64,000 bases of DNA from an uncultured bacterium (lineage in GTDB: Bacteria > Cyanobacteriota > Vampirovibrionia > Gastranaerophilales > Gastranaerophilaceae), in contig CACYVN010000004.1 in NCBI GenBank assembly GCA_902777855.1, positions 1 through 64,000 of the forward strand. The letters are read 5' to 3'. The notes under the pieces are model-generated. The model did not search any database, was not told the DNA's origin, and was given only the letters and a program-made list of their open reading frames with translations. The translations under genes and the position numbers were made by a program. Shown piece by piece: positions 9,049-16,849 of this stretch. The stretch's first letter is position 1. Each line of letters begins with the position of its first letter.

Positions 9049-9921
9049 ATGAAAAATATTGTAATATATTCAACAAAGAAATCTTCTGACTTTGCTCAGA
9101 TTGTTGCAGGTATAGAGGATGCAGATGTAAGAATTGAAGATGCCGGGAATTTGAAAGATTATGAATCTTTAAATCCCGGAGTCATAGTTATTGAAGATGT
9201 ACCGGATATTAAAGATGTTTTGATGGTTACAAAATTCAAATATCCGATTTTATTTATCGGTGAAGCATTCAAAGGCTCTACCGTTCGTGCGGTTGCTTTT
9301 GATTATGTAAAAACACCTTTGGACAAACAGGAAGTTCTTATAAGAACAAAAAATATGTTAAAAATAAAAGAACTTCGTGACAAAATGAAAACCCTTTCAA
9401 CAACTGATGAATTAACAGGATTACATAACAGAAAATATCTTCTTGAACGTATGGAACAGGAAATTTCAAGAGCAAAAAGATATGCCACTCCTTTATCATT
9501 ATTATTGTTTGACTTAGATTTCTTTAAATCTGTGAACGATATTTACGGTTATGAATGGGGTGATGTTCTTTTAAAATCTATCGCAGATAAGTTAAGACAG
9601 GTTATCAGAAAAGAAGATATTTTAACAAGATACGGAGACGAAGAATATGTTGTCGTTCTTCCTAATACTCCAGAAGATAATGCATTTTTGTTTGCAGAAA
9701 GATTCAGAAAAGAAGTTGAACGCATGGAATTTATTCCTGCCGGCGAAGAAGAAAGACATCCGATTACAATTTCCGGCGGTATAGCAACTTTCCCGTGCCT
9801 TCCTGATACTGAAGAAGATGCAAACACAATCATAAGATACGCAGAACACGCATTATACAATGCAAAAAAGCGAGGAAAAAACAAAATTGTGCAATTCTCT
9901 CAAATTAATTTGGGAGAATAA
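9049..9921 (+). CDS. Receiver-like/GGDEF protein with degenerate active site
   Basis: A 290-residue protein. Residues 1-100 resemble a response-regulator fold whose acceptor position is not clear. Residues 115-285 form a GGDEF domain with DELTGLHNR (120-128) and FDLDFFKSVND. The signature is GDEEY at 196-200 instead of GG(D/E)EF, so the second Gly is Asp and the final aromatic is Tyr. The allosteric I-site RxxD is intact as RKED at 187-190, exactly five residues before the signature. It may be a c-di-GMP sensor rather than a cyclase, or a cyclase with altered activity. AAAGGGAGAGAG precedes the ATG. It is followed by a hairpin-rich leader and a terminator. Confidence 0.88.
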   Translation: MKNIVIYSTKKSSDFAQIVAGIEDADVRIEDAGNLKDYESLNPGVIVIEDVPDIKDVLMVTKFKYPILFIGEAFKGSTVRAVAFDYVKTPLDKQEVLIRTKNMLKIKELRDKMKTLSTTDELTGLHNRKYLLERMEQEISRAKRYATPLSLLLFDLDFFKSVNDIYGYEWGDVLLKSIADKLRQVIRKEDILTRYGDEEYVVVLPNTPEDNAFLFAERFRKEVERMEFIPAGEEERHPITISGGIATFPCLPDTEEDANTIIRYAEHALYNAKKRGKNKIVQFSQINLGE

Positions 9922-10028
9922 TAGCCTTCCCCGAAAAATTCGGGTGAGGATCAAAGGTTCCTTTCTGAACACTTACATAGTGTAAATCTGGTTAATAGGC
10001 GGTAACTTCCTTATACCGCCTTTTGTTT
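9922..10028 (+). ncRNA. Candidate structured RNA or structured 3' UTR
   Basis: Three short hairpins precede a terminator: CCCGAA/TTCGGG (9930-9944), GTTC/GAAC (9957-9970) and TTACA/TGTAA (9973-9985). They fill the 107 bases after the GGDEF stop. No known RNA family was recognised. It may simply be the 3' end of the mRNA. Confidence 0.3.
9998..10028 (+). terminator. Rho-independent terminator after the GGDEF gene
   Basis: GGCGGTA (9998-10004) pairs with TACCGCC (10014-10020), followed by TTTTGTTTTG. It separates this plus-strand gene from the convergent DUF805 gene. Confidence 0.85.
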
Positions 10029-10057
10029 TGTATTTTCGCCCATAATTATTTCCATAA

Positions 10058-10858
10058 TTATTTCTTAACCGCATTTTTTACACAGGTAATAAATTCAGAC
10101 TCAGTGTAATGAGATGCCCTGCAATTATGGTTAATTCTTGATAATTCTTTGTTGATTTTGCTCGGTGCATTATCTTCAATATATGTATAAACGCAGTTAA
10201 ATTTTTGTGTGCCTTTTTTAAAATTAAATTTCTTACAGTATTTAAGTCCGTCACGATAAAAATCTTCAATATTTTTTGTTTTAAATATATCTTTTGAAAA
10301 AACATTTGTAGGCTGAGCATTCGAACAATAAATACATAAACCGACAATTAAAACAGACAAAATAATATTGACAGTCCAATATGAACGAGGCTTATTTTCT
10401 TCTTCCTCCAATGCTTCAAAATCTACCCATTCTCCGCAATACATACACTTCTTTGCCTGAGATGGGATTTTGGCACAGCAATACGGGCAAATTTTAACTT
10501 CGGATTTATTCGCTTGTAATTCTTCCAAAGGTGCAGTGTTGTCTTTTTTGCTTCCCACGATAAGTAAAAATAATGAGAATACCATATTTATTGCCGGTAC
10601 AAGTATCAAAAGAACAAAAGACGGATTCAATCCGATGTCGTTTATTCTTTTTGTTACTGCTGCAAGTTTCATAGCAATAATACAACCTGTTAGAATAAGT
10701 GCAAAAATCAAAAGCCAAAGAGCCGCAAGTGAAGAACCGGGTTTGAATAAAGCAGAAACTGTTAATATGAATGAAAATGCTGTCAGATAACAAAGAACCG
10801 AGACCTGAAAATATTCAAGTCTGCCTATTTTACCTTTAAAATTCAATAATTCTTCCAA
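10058..10858 (-). CDS. DUF805 membrane protein with a zinc-ribbon insert
   Basis: A 266-residue protein. Residues 1-110 are DUF805-like, with FKGKIGRLEYF at the start and three or four membrane helices, including TKRINDIGLN between them. Two Cys pairs follow (CPYCCAKIPSQAKKCMYC), a zinc-ribbon, then one more membrane helix (about 163-180) and a C-terminal domain containing four or five Cys, probably outside the cytoplasm. The DUF805 plus zinc-ribbon join is a recurrent bacterial arrangement with no known role. GAAAATATTCAAG-type sequence upstream gives no clear ribosome site; the start was set by the conserved opening. Confidence 0.75.
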   Translation of the reverse strand: MEELLNFKGKIGRLEYFQVSVLCYLTAFSFILTVSALFKPGSSLAALWLLIFALILTGCIIAMKLAAVTKRINDIGLNPSFVLLILVPAINMVFSLFLLIVGSKKDNTAPLEELQANKSEVKICPYCCAKIPSQAKKCMYCGEWVDFEALEEEENKPRSYWTVNIILSVLIVGLCIYCSNAQPTNVFSKDIFKTKNIEDFYRDGLKYCKKFNFKKGTQKFNCVYTYIEDNAPSKINKELSRINHNCRASHYTESEFITCVKNAVKK

Positions 10859-10910
10859 AACCCAGCCCTCTTATGATAAGAGCATACCATATTTAAAAGG
10901 ACAGGACAAG

Positions 10911-11930
10911 TTATTTAACTTTTCCCCGCAGCTGCCCGCAAGCAGCATCAATATCGGCGCCCCGCTCTAACCTTACCGTAACTTTTTTACCGGAATGTTC
11001 CATCAGATACTTAAATTTCATTATAGAATTATTTGAGGGTCTTTGATAATCATTCTTTTCGGTCGGATTATACGGGATTAAATTGATATTGCATTTGATA
11101 TCTTTCAAATACGCTGCAAGCTCCTGTGCACTTTGTAATGTGTCGTTTAAATCTTTTATAAGAAGATACTCGATGGTTATTCTGCGCCCTGTTTTGTCAG
11201 TGTAATTTTTCAGGGCTTTGTGAAGTTCGTCCATCGGATATTTATTTTCAATCTGCATCAGTTTTGCACGCATTTCGTGGTTTGATGCATGAAGTGAAAG
11301 CGCAAGCGTTGACTGCATATCAAGCTGCGCGAGTTTGTTTATCTGAGGAACTATACCTGATGTTGAAACAGTTAATCTTCTTGCACCAATTTGAAAATCC
11401 TCATTAAAAATTTTCATTGCTTTTAAGACGTTATCAAGATTCAAAAGCGGTTCGCCCTGTCCCATAAAAACAATATTTGTAACTTTTAACCCGGTATCAC
11501 GCTGAATTGTTAAAACCTGTTCAATAATTTCTTTGTAATCAAGATTTCTGATAAACCCTCGTTTACCGGTTGCACAGAAGGAACAATTTACTGCACACCC
11601 AACTTGAGAACTTACACAGGCGGTCAAATTTGCCCTGTTATCAAACCGCATTAAAACCGTTTCCACACACTCTCCGTCAGGATATTCCAAAAGGTATTTT
11701 ATTGTTCCGTCAGAACTTACCTGCTTTACTTTAATTTTTACATCAGAAACTTTTGCAACTTTTTTTAATTCATCTCTGAATTTTACGGATAAATCTGTCA
11801 TTTCGTCAATTTCTTTGACTGATTTTAAATAAATCCAGTTATGAATTTGTCTTGCACGGAATTTTGAAGCTCCGAGTTTTGAAGTCAGCTGTTCAAATTC
11901 ACTTAAATTTAACCCAGATAAGATTTCCAT
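10911..11930 (-). CDS. rlmN: 23S rRNA (adenine2503-C2)/tRNA (A37-C2) methyltransferase
   Basis: A 339-residue radical-SAM enzyme that methylates C2 of A2503 in 23S rRNA and A37 in some tRNAs. The cluster motif is C112-x3-C116-x2-C119 in GCAVNCSFCATGKRGF. The second catalytic Cys lies in DAACGQLRG near the end (C331). Other landmarks are FMGQGEPLLN, LTVSTSGIVP, LALSLHAS and INLIPYNP. Length is typical. The start has no evident Shine-Dalgarno; a TATGAT box lies only 11 bp upstream, inside the arm of the inverted-repeat element shared with divergent proB. Confidence 0.96.
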   Translation of the reverse strand: MEILSGLNLSEFEQLTSKLGASKFRARQIHNWIYLKSVKEIDEMTDLSVKFRDELKKVAKVSDVKIKVKQVSSDGTIKYLLEYPDGECVETVLMRFDNRANLTACVSSQVGCAVNCSFCATGKRGFIRNLDYKEIIEQVLTIQRDTGLKVTNIVFMGQGEPLLNLDNVLKAMKIFNEDFQIGARRLTVSTSGIVPQINKLAQLDMQSTLALSLHASNHEMRAKLMQIENKYPMDELHKALKNYTDKTGRRITIEYLLIKDLNDTLQSAQELAAYLKDIKCNINLIPYNPTEKNDYQRPSNNSIMKFKYLMEHSGKKVTVRLERGADIDAACGQLRGKVK

Positions 11931-11943
11931 AAATAAATCTTAT

Positions 11944-12376
11944 CATAAACAATATTATCAGAACTATGTGATAATTTCGCACTTATTGTTCATTTTTTCT
12001 TTTTGTCTTGATGCAAAAAGAAAAAATGAACCAAAAAAGAAAAACACGCTGTCTCACTGCAATGCCTGACGGCATCGCTCCGCCCACCAGATATAAGTCT
12101 ATTACGTTCATACGTTTTTGTCCTGACGGACAAAAATCAATCAGGCGCCTAAAACTACGGCGCCTTTGATAATAATCTCCCAAGCGCGCGGCGTAGTTTT
12201 AGCCGCGCTAAGAGATTTTTGCCTGAAAGGCAAAAACACATATTACTGCGTTAGCAGTCTTATGCCGCCGTTAGGCGGTATTGTAATCAGCGAAGTTTTC
12301 TTTTCTTTGGTTCATTTCTTTTCTTTTGCCTCGCAAACAAAAGAAAAGAAATGAACTACTGATAATATTGTTTATG
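11944..12376. repeat. 433-bp nested inverted-repeat element between rlmN and proB
   Basis: Perfect 18-bp terminal inverted repeats, CATAAACAATATTATCAG at 11944-11961 and its complement at 12359-12376, enclose two diverged copies of one roughly 200-bp unit facing each other. Each copy has, from outside inwards, a perfect hairpin (18-bp stem at 11988-12031; 19-bp stem at 12310-12356), a short GCC/GGC stem, a TTTTTG(T)CC hairpin (12115-12136 and 12216-12236) and an arm CTAAAACTACG (12149-12159; complement 12192-12202). Stem sequences differ but pairing is kept. No protein gene is supported; the frames inside are short and shaped by the repeats. It looks like a MITE or a structured intergenic element. 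Confidence 0.75.
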
Positions 12377-12389
12377 TTATGATAATCAT

Positions 12390-13538
12390 ATGGACAGAAA
12401 AGATTTTATAAACGCAAAAAGAATTGTAATCAAACTCGGCACAAACATTCTGAGAAACGATGAAGGCTTTATTTCTCTGCCAAGAGTTTACACATTCATT
12501 GAGGATATTGCAAACCTTGTTAAATCCGGTAAAGAAGTCATTATTGTAACTTCGGGCGCAGTCGGAATGGGTAAAAAACGTCTGAATTTGCCCGATACAA
12601 AAGGTATTGCTTTGAAACAGGCTTGTGCTGCAATAGGTCAGTGCAAACTGATGTCGGTTTACGAAAACGGTTTTGAAACTTACGGTTTGACCGCCGCTCA
12701 AATTTTATTGACTGAAGATGATTTTTCTGTAAGAGAAAGATACCTGAGCCTGAGAACAACATTTAATAAACTGTTAGAACTCGGTGCAATTCCCATTGTT
12801 AATCAAAACGATACCGTTTCGACAATAGAACTGATAAGCCGTGCACCGGATGTTGAAATGCAGGTGAATTTCTCGGATAACGATAAACTTTCAGCACTTG
12901 TTGCAAGCGAACTTGATGCGGATTTACTTATTATTCTGTCAGATGTAAACGGACTATACAATTCAAATCCGAAAAACAACCCCAATGCACAATTAATTAA
13001 AGAGGTTGAAGAAGTTAATGACGAAATTCTTGCTCTTGCATCAGGTGTTTCTGACGGCGGACGGGGCGGTATGGAATCAAAACTTTTGTCAGCAAGACTT
13101 GTTACCCGTTTTGGCGGAAAAGTTTTAATTGCAAACGGCAAAGAACCATATATAATCAAGAAAATCTTTAACGGAGAGGATTTTGGTACAATGTTTTTAC
13201 CATCTGATGAGAATTTATCCGATAAAAAACGCTGGATTGGATATGCGACAAACATTATCGGCAAAATTATCGTTAATGACGGGGCAAAAAACGCACTCAT
13301 TCAGGACGAAAAAAGTCTTTTACCTATCGGTGTTGTTGATGTTAAAAACGATTTTAAAAAAGGTGATGTAATATCTATCCTTGATGAGCAGGACAATGAA
13401 TTTGCAAGAGGAATAGTAAATTACGATTCCGATGCCTGCAGAAAAGTTATCGGTTGCCACTCTGACAGTATTGTCGAAATTCTCGGATTTAAAAACTATG
13501 ATGCAATCATAACAAGAGATAATATAACAATTTTATGA
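12390..13538 (+). CDS. proB: Glutamate 5-kinase
   Basis: A 382-residue kinase that phosphorylates glutamate in the first step of proline synthesis. The amino-acid-kinase domain has RIVIKLGTNILRND, VTSGAVGMGKKRL, QNDTVS, FSDNDKLSALVA, ILSDVNGLYNSNPKNN and GGRGGMESKL. A C-terminal PUA domain (from about 285) includes KGDVISILDEQDNEFARGIVNYDSD. In ProB the kinase domain carries proline feedback inhibition. No Shine-Dalgarno is visible; a TATGAT/GATAAT box ends 3 to 6 bp before the ATG, so the message may be leaderless. It pairs with proA 80 bp downstream. Confidence 0.96.
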   Translation: MDRKDFINAKRIVIKLGTNILRNDEGFISLPRVYTFIEDIANLVKSGKEVIIVTSGAVGMGKKRLNLPDTKGIALKQACAAIGQCKLMSVYENGFETYGLTAAQILLTEDDFSVRERYLSLRTTFNKLLELGAIPIVNQNDTVSTIELISRAPDVEMQVNFSDNDKLSALVASELDADLLIILSDVNGLYNSNPKNNPNAQLIKEVEEVNDEILALASGVSDGGRGGMESKLLSARLVTRFGGKVLIANGKEPYIIKKIFNGEDFGTMFLPSDENLSDKKRWIGYATNIIGKIIVNDGAKNALIQDEKSLLPIGVVDVKNDFKKGDVISILDEQDNEFARGIVNYDSDACRKVIGCHSDSIVEILGFKNYDAIITRDNITIL

Positions 13539-13543
13539 CAATC

Positions 13544-13558
13544 TCCCCTACGGGGAGA
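13544..13558 (+). repeat. Small hairpin between proB and proA
   Basis: CTCCCC-TAC-GGGGAG is a perfect stem with a three-base loop just after the proB stop. It is followed by AAAAATTTTTCTT rather than an immediate T-run, so it is a weak terminator candidate or an mRNA-stabilising hairpin. Confidence 0.4.
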
Positions 13559-13618
13559 AAAATTTTTCTTAATGAACGATTGTGAATTTAGAAAAATAAG
13601 AGAGGGTAATATAAATTT

Positions 13619-14866
13619 ATGGACTTTATTCAAATCGCAAAAAACGCAAAAGAAGCATCATTAAAAATTGCCGGAGTAAATGTTGATATAAAAAATAAGG
13701 CACTTAATGCGGTTGCAGATGCTATAGAAACTCATAAAGAAGAAATTTTTTCTGCAAATAAAAATGATTTAGAAAATGCACAAAATCTTGTAAATGAGGG
13801 CAAACTTTCCAAATCAACTTTCAATCGTCTAAAACTTGATGAAAACAAAATGAGGGATATGATTCAGGGGGTTCGTGATATTTCGGAACTTGATAATCCT
13901 GTCGGTAAAATTTTACTAAAACGCGAACTTGATAAAGATTTGATTTTGGAAAAAGTTTCTTGTCCTATCGGAGTTTTGGGGATAATTTTTGAGGCAAGAC
14001 CTGATGTTATCTCACAGATTTCCTCGCTTGCGATTAAATCATCAAACGCAGTAATCCTAAAAGGCGGAAAAGAATCGGTTAATACCAACAAAAAAATAAT
14101 GGAAATAATGAACAATGCATTAGCACAGGTTTCAGGATTTCCTGATAATGTAATTCAGCAGGTTTTTACGCATGAAGATATTTCGCAGATGCTAAAATGT
14201 GATGAATATATAAATCTGATTATCCCAAGAGGGGGAAATAAACTTGTTCAATATATAAAAGAAAATACAAATATTCCTGTTTTGGGGCACGCAAGCGGAA
14301 TTTGTCATATTTTTGTCGATAAAAGTGCGGATATTGACGATGCCATAAAAATAGTTGTTGATGCGAAAACGCAATACCCAAGTGCATGCAACGCAGTTGA
14401 AACCCTTTTGATACATAAAGATTTTGGCAAAAAAGACGAACTTTTGGCCGCTTTGCAGTTAGAAGAAATCAAACTTGAACTGAATCCTGACAGTTGGGAC
14501 ATTGAGTATGGTGACAAAATTTTATCCGTCAAAATTGTAGATAATATTGATGATGCAATAGCACACATTAACAAATACGGCTCAGGGCATACAGATTGTA
14601 TAATTACAAACGATTTAAACAGCGCAGAAAAATTTATGAACGAAGTTGATAGTGCAGGTGTTTATCACAATGTTTCAACCCGTTTTGCAGACGGTTTCCG
14701 CTACGGTTTTGGCGCAGAGGTCGGCATTTCTACAAATAAAACTCACGCAAGAGGCCCTGTCGGACTGGAAGGTTTGACAATTTACAAATACAAACTGTAC
14801 GGAAAAGGTCAAATTGTTGATGATTATGCAAAAGGCACAAAGCAATTCCATCATAAAGATATTTAA
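13619..14866 (+). CDS. proA: Glutamate-5-semialdehyde dehydrogenase (gamma-glutamyl phosphate reductase)
   Basis: A 415-residue NADPH-dependent reductase that converts gamma-glutamyl phosphate to the semialdehyde, the second step to proline. It has the aldehyde-dehydrogenase fold with PIGVLGIIFEARPDV, KGGKES, IPRGGNKLV, the catalytic Cys in YPSACNAVETLLIH, and NVSTRFADGFRYGFGAEVGIST near the end. Length is normal. GAGAGGG sits about 12 bp before the ATG. It probably forms an operon with proB, although a GC hairpin lies between them. Confidence 0.97.
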   Translation: MDFIQIAKNAKEASLKIAGVNVDIKNKALNAVADAIETHKEEIFSANKNDLENAQNLVNEGKLSKSTFNRLKLDENKMRDMIQGVRDISELDNPVGKILLKRELDKDLILEKVSCPIGVLGIIFEARPDVISQISSLAIKSSNAVILKGGKESVNTNKKIMEIMNNALAQVSGFPDNVIQQVFTHEDISQMLKCDEYINLIIPRGGNKLVQYIKENTNIPVLGHASGICHIFVDKSADIDDAIKIVVDAKTQYPSACNAVETLLIHKDFGKKDELLAALQLEEIKLELNPDSWDIEYGDKILSVKIVDNIDDAIAHINKYGSGHTDCIITNDLNSAEKFMNEVDSAGVYHNVSTRFADGFRYGFGAEVGISTNKTHARGPVGLEGLTIYKYKLYGKGQIVDDYAKGTKQFHHKDI

Positions 14867-14875
14867 CTATTGTAA

Positions 14876-15196
14876 TTATTTAATTGAGAGAACAGTTTTT
14901 ACAATGTCAGTTATTGCATTTATTTCTTTGTCTGTCGCAGATGATAGTAAAGATTCCAAAACTTCTTTATTGCTTTCAGAGTCAGCAAACACAAACAATT
15001 TATATACAGGTACATTCAGAGCTTTTGCTAATAATGGTAATTTATTGAAACTCAAGGTATTTTTTGAATTTTCAATATAAGATATTGTTTTGGTAGATAA
15101 GCCGGTTAATTCTGCCAATTTTTCCTGACTGAGCCCTGATAATTTTCTTAAATAACGTACTCTTGAGCCGAATAATTTTTTAAAATTTATATCCAT
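14876..15196 (-). CDS. XRE-family transcriptional regulator
   Basis: A 106-residue protein with an HTH_3 domain at about 10-65: VRYLRKLSGLSQEKLAELTGLS, then TISYIEN. The C-terminal 40 residues (ATDKEINAITDIVKTVLSIK) look helical and may mediate dimerisation. It is divergent from the TPR gene at 15319. An inverted repeat GGTATT-AAT-AATACC in the shared intergenic region is a plausible binding site. It may control itself and the small-gene block to the right. Confidence 0.87.
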   Translation of the reverse strand: MDINFKKLFGSRVRYLRKLSGLSQEKLAELTGLSTKTISYIENSKNTLSFNKLPLLAKALNVPVYKLFVFADSESNKEVLESLLSSATDKEINAITDIVKTVLSIK

Positions 15197-15244
15197 AATT
15201 AATAATTATGACTTATTAAGGTACATTTCTCTATCCTATATAGC

Positions 15245-15259
15245 GGTATTAATAATACC
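15245..15259. promoter_or_regulatory. Candidate operator for the divergent XRE regulator
   Basis: GGTATT (15245-15250) and AATACC (15254-15259) form an inverted repeat with a 3-bp centre, ending directly before the -35 box at 15260. Wider arms AAGGTA (about 15218) and TACCTT overlap it. A repressor bound here could act on both divergent genes. Confidence 0.4.
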
Positions 15260-15287
15260 TTGATTTGTAATAAATTAATGTTATAAT
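15260..15287 (+). promoter_or_regulatory. Sigma-70-type promoter of the TPR gene
   Basis: TTGATT at 15260-15265 and TATAAT at 15282-15287 are 16 bp apart. The predicted start near 15294 leaves a leader of about 25 nt that contains AAGGAG. Confidence 0.65.
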
Positions 15288-15318
15288 GCTTTTACAATTT
15301 TAATATAAGGAGTTAGGT

Positions 15319-16023
15319 ATGAAGAAGGAATTAGTTGTTTTGGGTATTATTAGCTTAATGTCACTTGGTGGAATGGTCTATGCAGCGGAAGCAAATTCAA
15401 AAATAAATATTGAGCAATCAAATATTTGCATTGATGCAGCAAAATCATTCTATGAAAATAAGGATTATGCAAATGCTGAGAAAAAATTAAATGAAGCACT
15501 TAAATTAAATAATAAAAATGCTGAAGCATATTTTAGGATTGGAATGATTGAAGATGTAGTTAAAAATAATAAAGATAAAGCAATCAGTTATTTTACGAAA
15601 GCTATTGAGCTTGATCCCCATAATGTGGATTATTACAGAAGTAGAGCCAATAAGGAAGCTGAAAAATTGCAGTTTAAGCAATTATTTGATGATTTAAATA
15701 AAATCATTGAATTAGACCCTCAAAATGCTGAGGCATATGAAACATTAGGAATAATGCATGATGCAAATGGGCATAGTGAAGAATCCCTTGAATACTTTAA
15801 TAAAGCGATACAGTATTCTCACAATAAAAGAGTATTGTATGCTTTATACAAAGAAAGAGCTTCAGCAAAAATAAATTTAAGAGATTATGACGGTGCTATT
15901 GCTGATTATAAAAATGCAATTGAGTTAGCAAAACAAGTAAATGATTTTGACAAAATTTCCGATATTGAATACTTAAATCAAAGAATACATGTTTTACAAG
16001 AAACAAAAAAGATATTTAAGTAA
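15319..16023 (+). CDS. Secreted TPR-repeat protein
   Basis: A 234-residue protein with a signal peptide (MKKELVVLGIISLMSLGGMVYAAE; cleavage after about residue 22) and about four tetratricopeptide repeats. Clear units are AEKKLNEALKLNNKNAEAYF, AISYFTKAIELDPHN, LFDDLNKIIELDPQNAEAYE, LEYFNKAIQYS and GAIADYKNAIELAKQ. TPR arrays bind partner peptides; the partner here is unknown. A strong ribosome site (AAGGAG, 6-bp spacing) and a good promoter precede it. It leads a run of small unknown genes to 17637, which are even richer in AT than their surroundings. Confidence 0.85.
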   Translation: MKKELVVLGIISLMSLGGMVYAAEANSKINIEQSNICIDAAKSFYENKDYANAEKKLNEALKLNNKNAEAYFRIGMIEDVVKNNKDKAISYFTKAIELDPHNVDYYRSRANKEAEKLQFKQLFDDLNKIIELDPQNAEAYETLGIMHDANGHSEESLEYFNKAIQYSHNKRVLYALYKERASAKINLRDYDGAIADYKNAIELAKQVNDFDKISDIEYLNQRIHVLQETKKIFK

Positions 16024-16035
16024 GAAAGATAATAT

Positions 16036-16278
16036 ATGTTGTGTAAAAATTGTAGTAATTTGTTTATAGGTATTGTTTTTCTTTTATTATGTCGCGCTTT
16101 ACATAACTTATATATGGAATTGTCTTCAGAGGAATCAGATTTAGATTTCCCTGGGGCTGGGATTGTATTTACCATAATGCATTTATTGTTATGGCCACTT
16201 GTAGGCATAGGGGCAGGGGCACCATTTTATATAATATGTTTAATTATTTGTTTTATTTTTATTCAAATTAAAGGATGA
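16036..16278 (+). CDS. Small membrane protein (80 aa)
   Basis: An 80-residue protein with a hydrophobic first segment (about 8-28, IGIVFLLLCRALHNLY), an acidic loop SSEESDLDF, and one or two further membrane segments (FTIMHLLLWPLVGIGAGAPFYIICLIICFIF). Two Cys lie close together at the start (MLCKNC). The ATG is 12 bp past the TPR stop with AAGAAAGA upstream. It is probably co-transcribed with the TPR gene. No family recognised. Confidence 0.55.
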   Translation: MLCKNCSNLFIGIVFLLLCRALHNLYMELSSEESDLDFPGAGIVFTIMHLLLWPLVGIGAGAPFYIICLIICFIFIQIKG

Positions 16279-16318
16279 AAAAAAATTAACCCATAACTAT
16301 TCAAAAGGATACTTTAAA

Positions 16319-16795
16319 ATGAAACTTAGCAAAGAAAAAACAAAAATAATAAAAAATGTTATAAAAAATAGTGTAAAACTAATTTTTGAAAATGATTTTA
16401 TTTTGTTGAAAAATAACATACACGAACAGAATATTTCCCATAGATTGGCTTATTATATGGAAAATTTGCTAAATAACTATTCGTGGTTTAGGCAATCTAA
16501 ATTATCGGTAGATGTTGAATATAATAGAGATATTACTAATGTAAAAATGATTGATAATGATAATTGTCGTCCGGATGTTATTATTCATGAGCGTAATACA
16601 AATGAAAATAATATTATAGTTATTGAAATTAAAAAAGATAATGAAAATGATAGCAAGGATTTTAATAAATTAAAAAGTTTTACCAAAATTACACCAGAAA
16701 ATCAGTATAAATATAAAATGGGCTTATATTTATCCTTTTCAACAAAGGATAAAAAAGAAACCTATACATATTTTGAGGATGGAGAACAAAAATAG
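16319..16795 (+). CDS. Putative PD-(D/E)XK nuclease-fold protein
   Basis: A 158-residue protein whose centre matches the PD-(D/E)XK pattern. RPDVIIH gives Pro85-Asp86, and IIVIEIKK gives Glu103-x-Lys105 on the following strand, 17 residues later. Upstream, EQNISHRLAYYME is a helix with the E...HRLA pattern often seen before this core. The family includes many restriction and defence nucleases and some Holliday-junction or repair enzymes. No methyltransferase or helicase partner is adjacent, so a restriction role is not shown. AAAGGATACTTTAAA lies upstream of the ATG. AT-rich, possibly acquired. Confidence 0.6.
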   Translation: MKLSKEKTKIIKNVIKNSVKLIFENDFILLKNNIHEQNISHRLAYYMENLLNNYSWFRQSKLSVDVEYNRDITNVKMIDNDNCRPDVIIHERNTNENNIIVIEIKKDNENDSKDFNKLKSFTKITPENQYKYKMGLYLSFSTKDKKETYTYFEDGEQK

Positions 16796-16849
16796 AATTA
16801 ATATATAAATAAATTTAGGTAATCAAAAGTATATATAATGGAGGTATTT

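Noticed and set aside
11983-12354. Two short frames (66 and 62 codons) in the rlmN-proB gap
   Set aside because: They follow the inverted-repeat structure, contain the hairpin arms as low-complexity ends, and mirror each other because of the palindrome.
16834-16839. TATAAT as promoter of the Gln-rich secreted protein
   Set aside because: Transcription from it would begin after the GGAGG ribosome site, so it is probably accidental.
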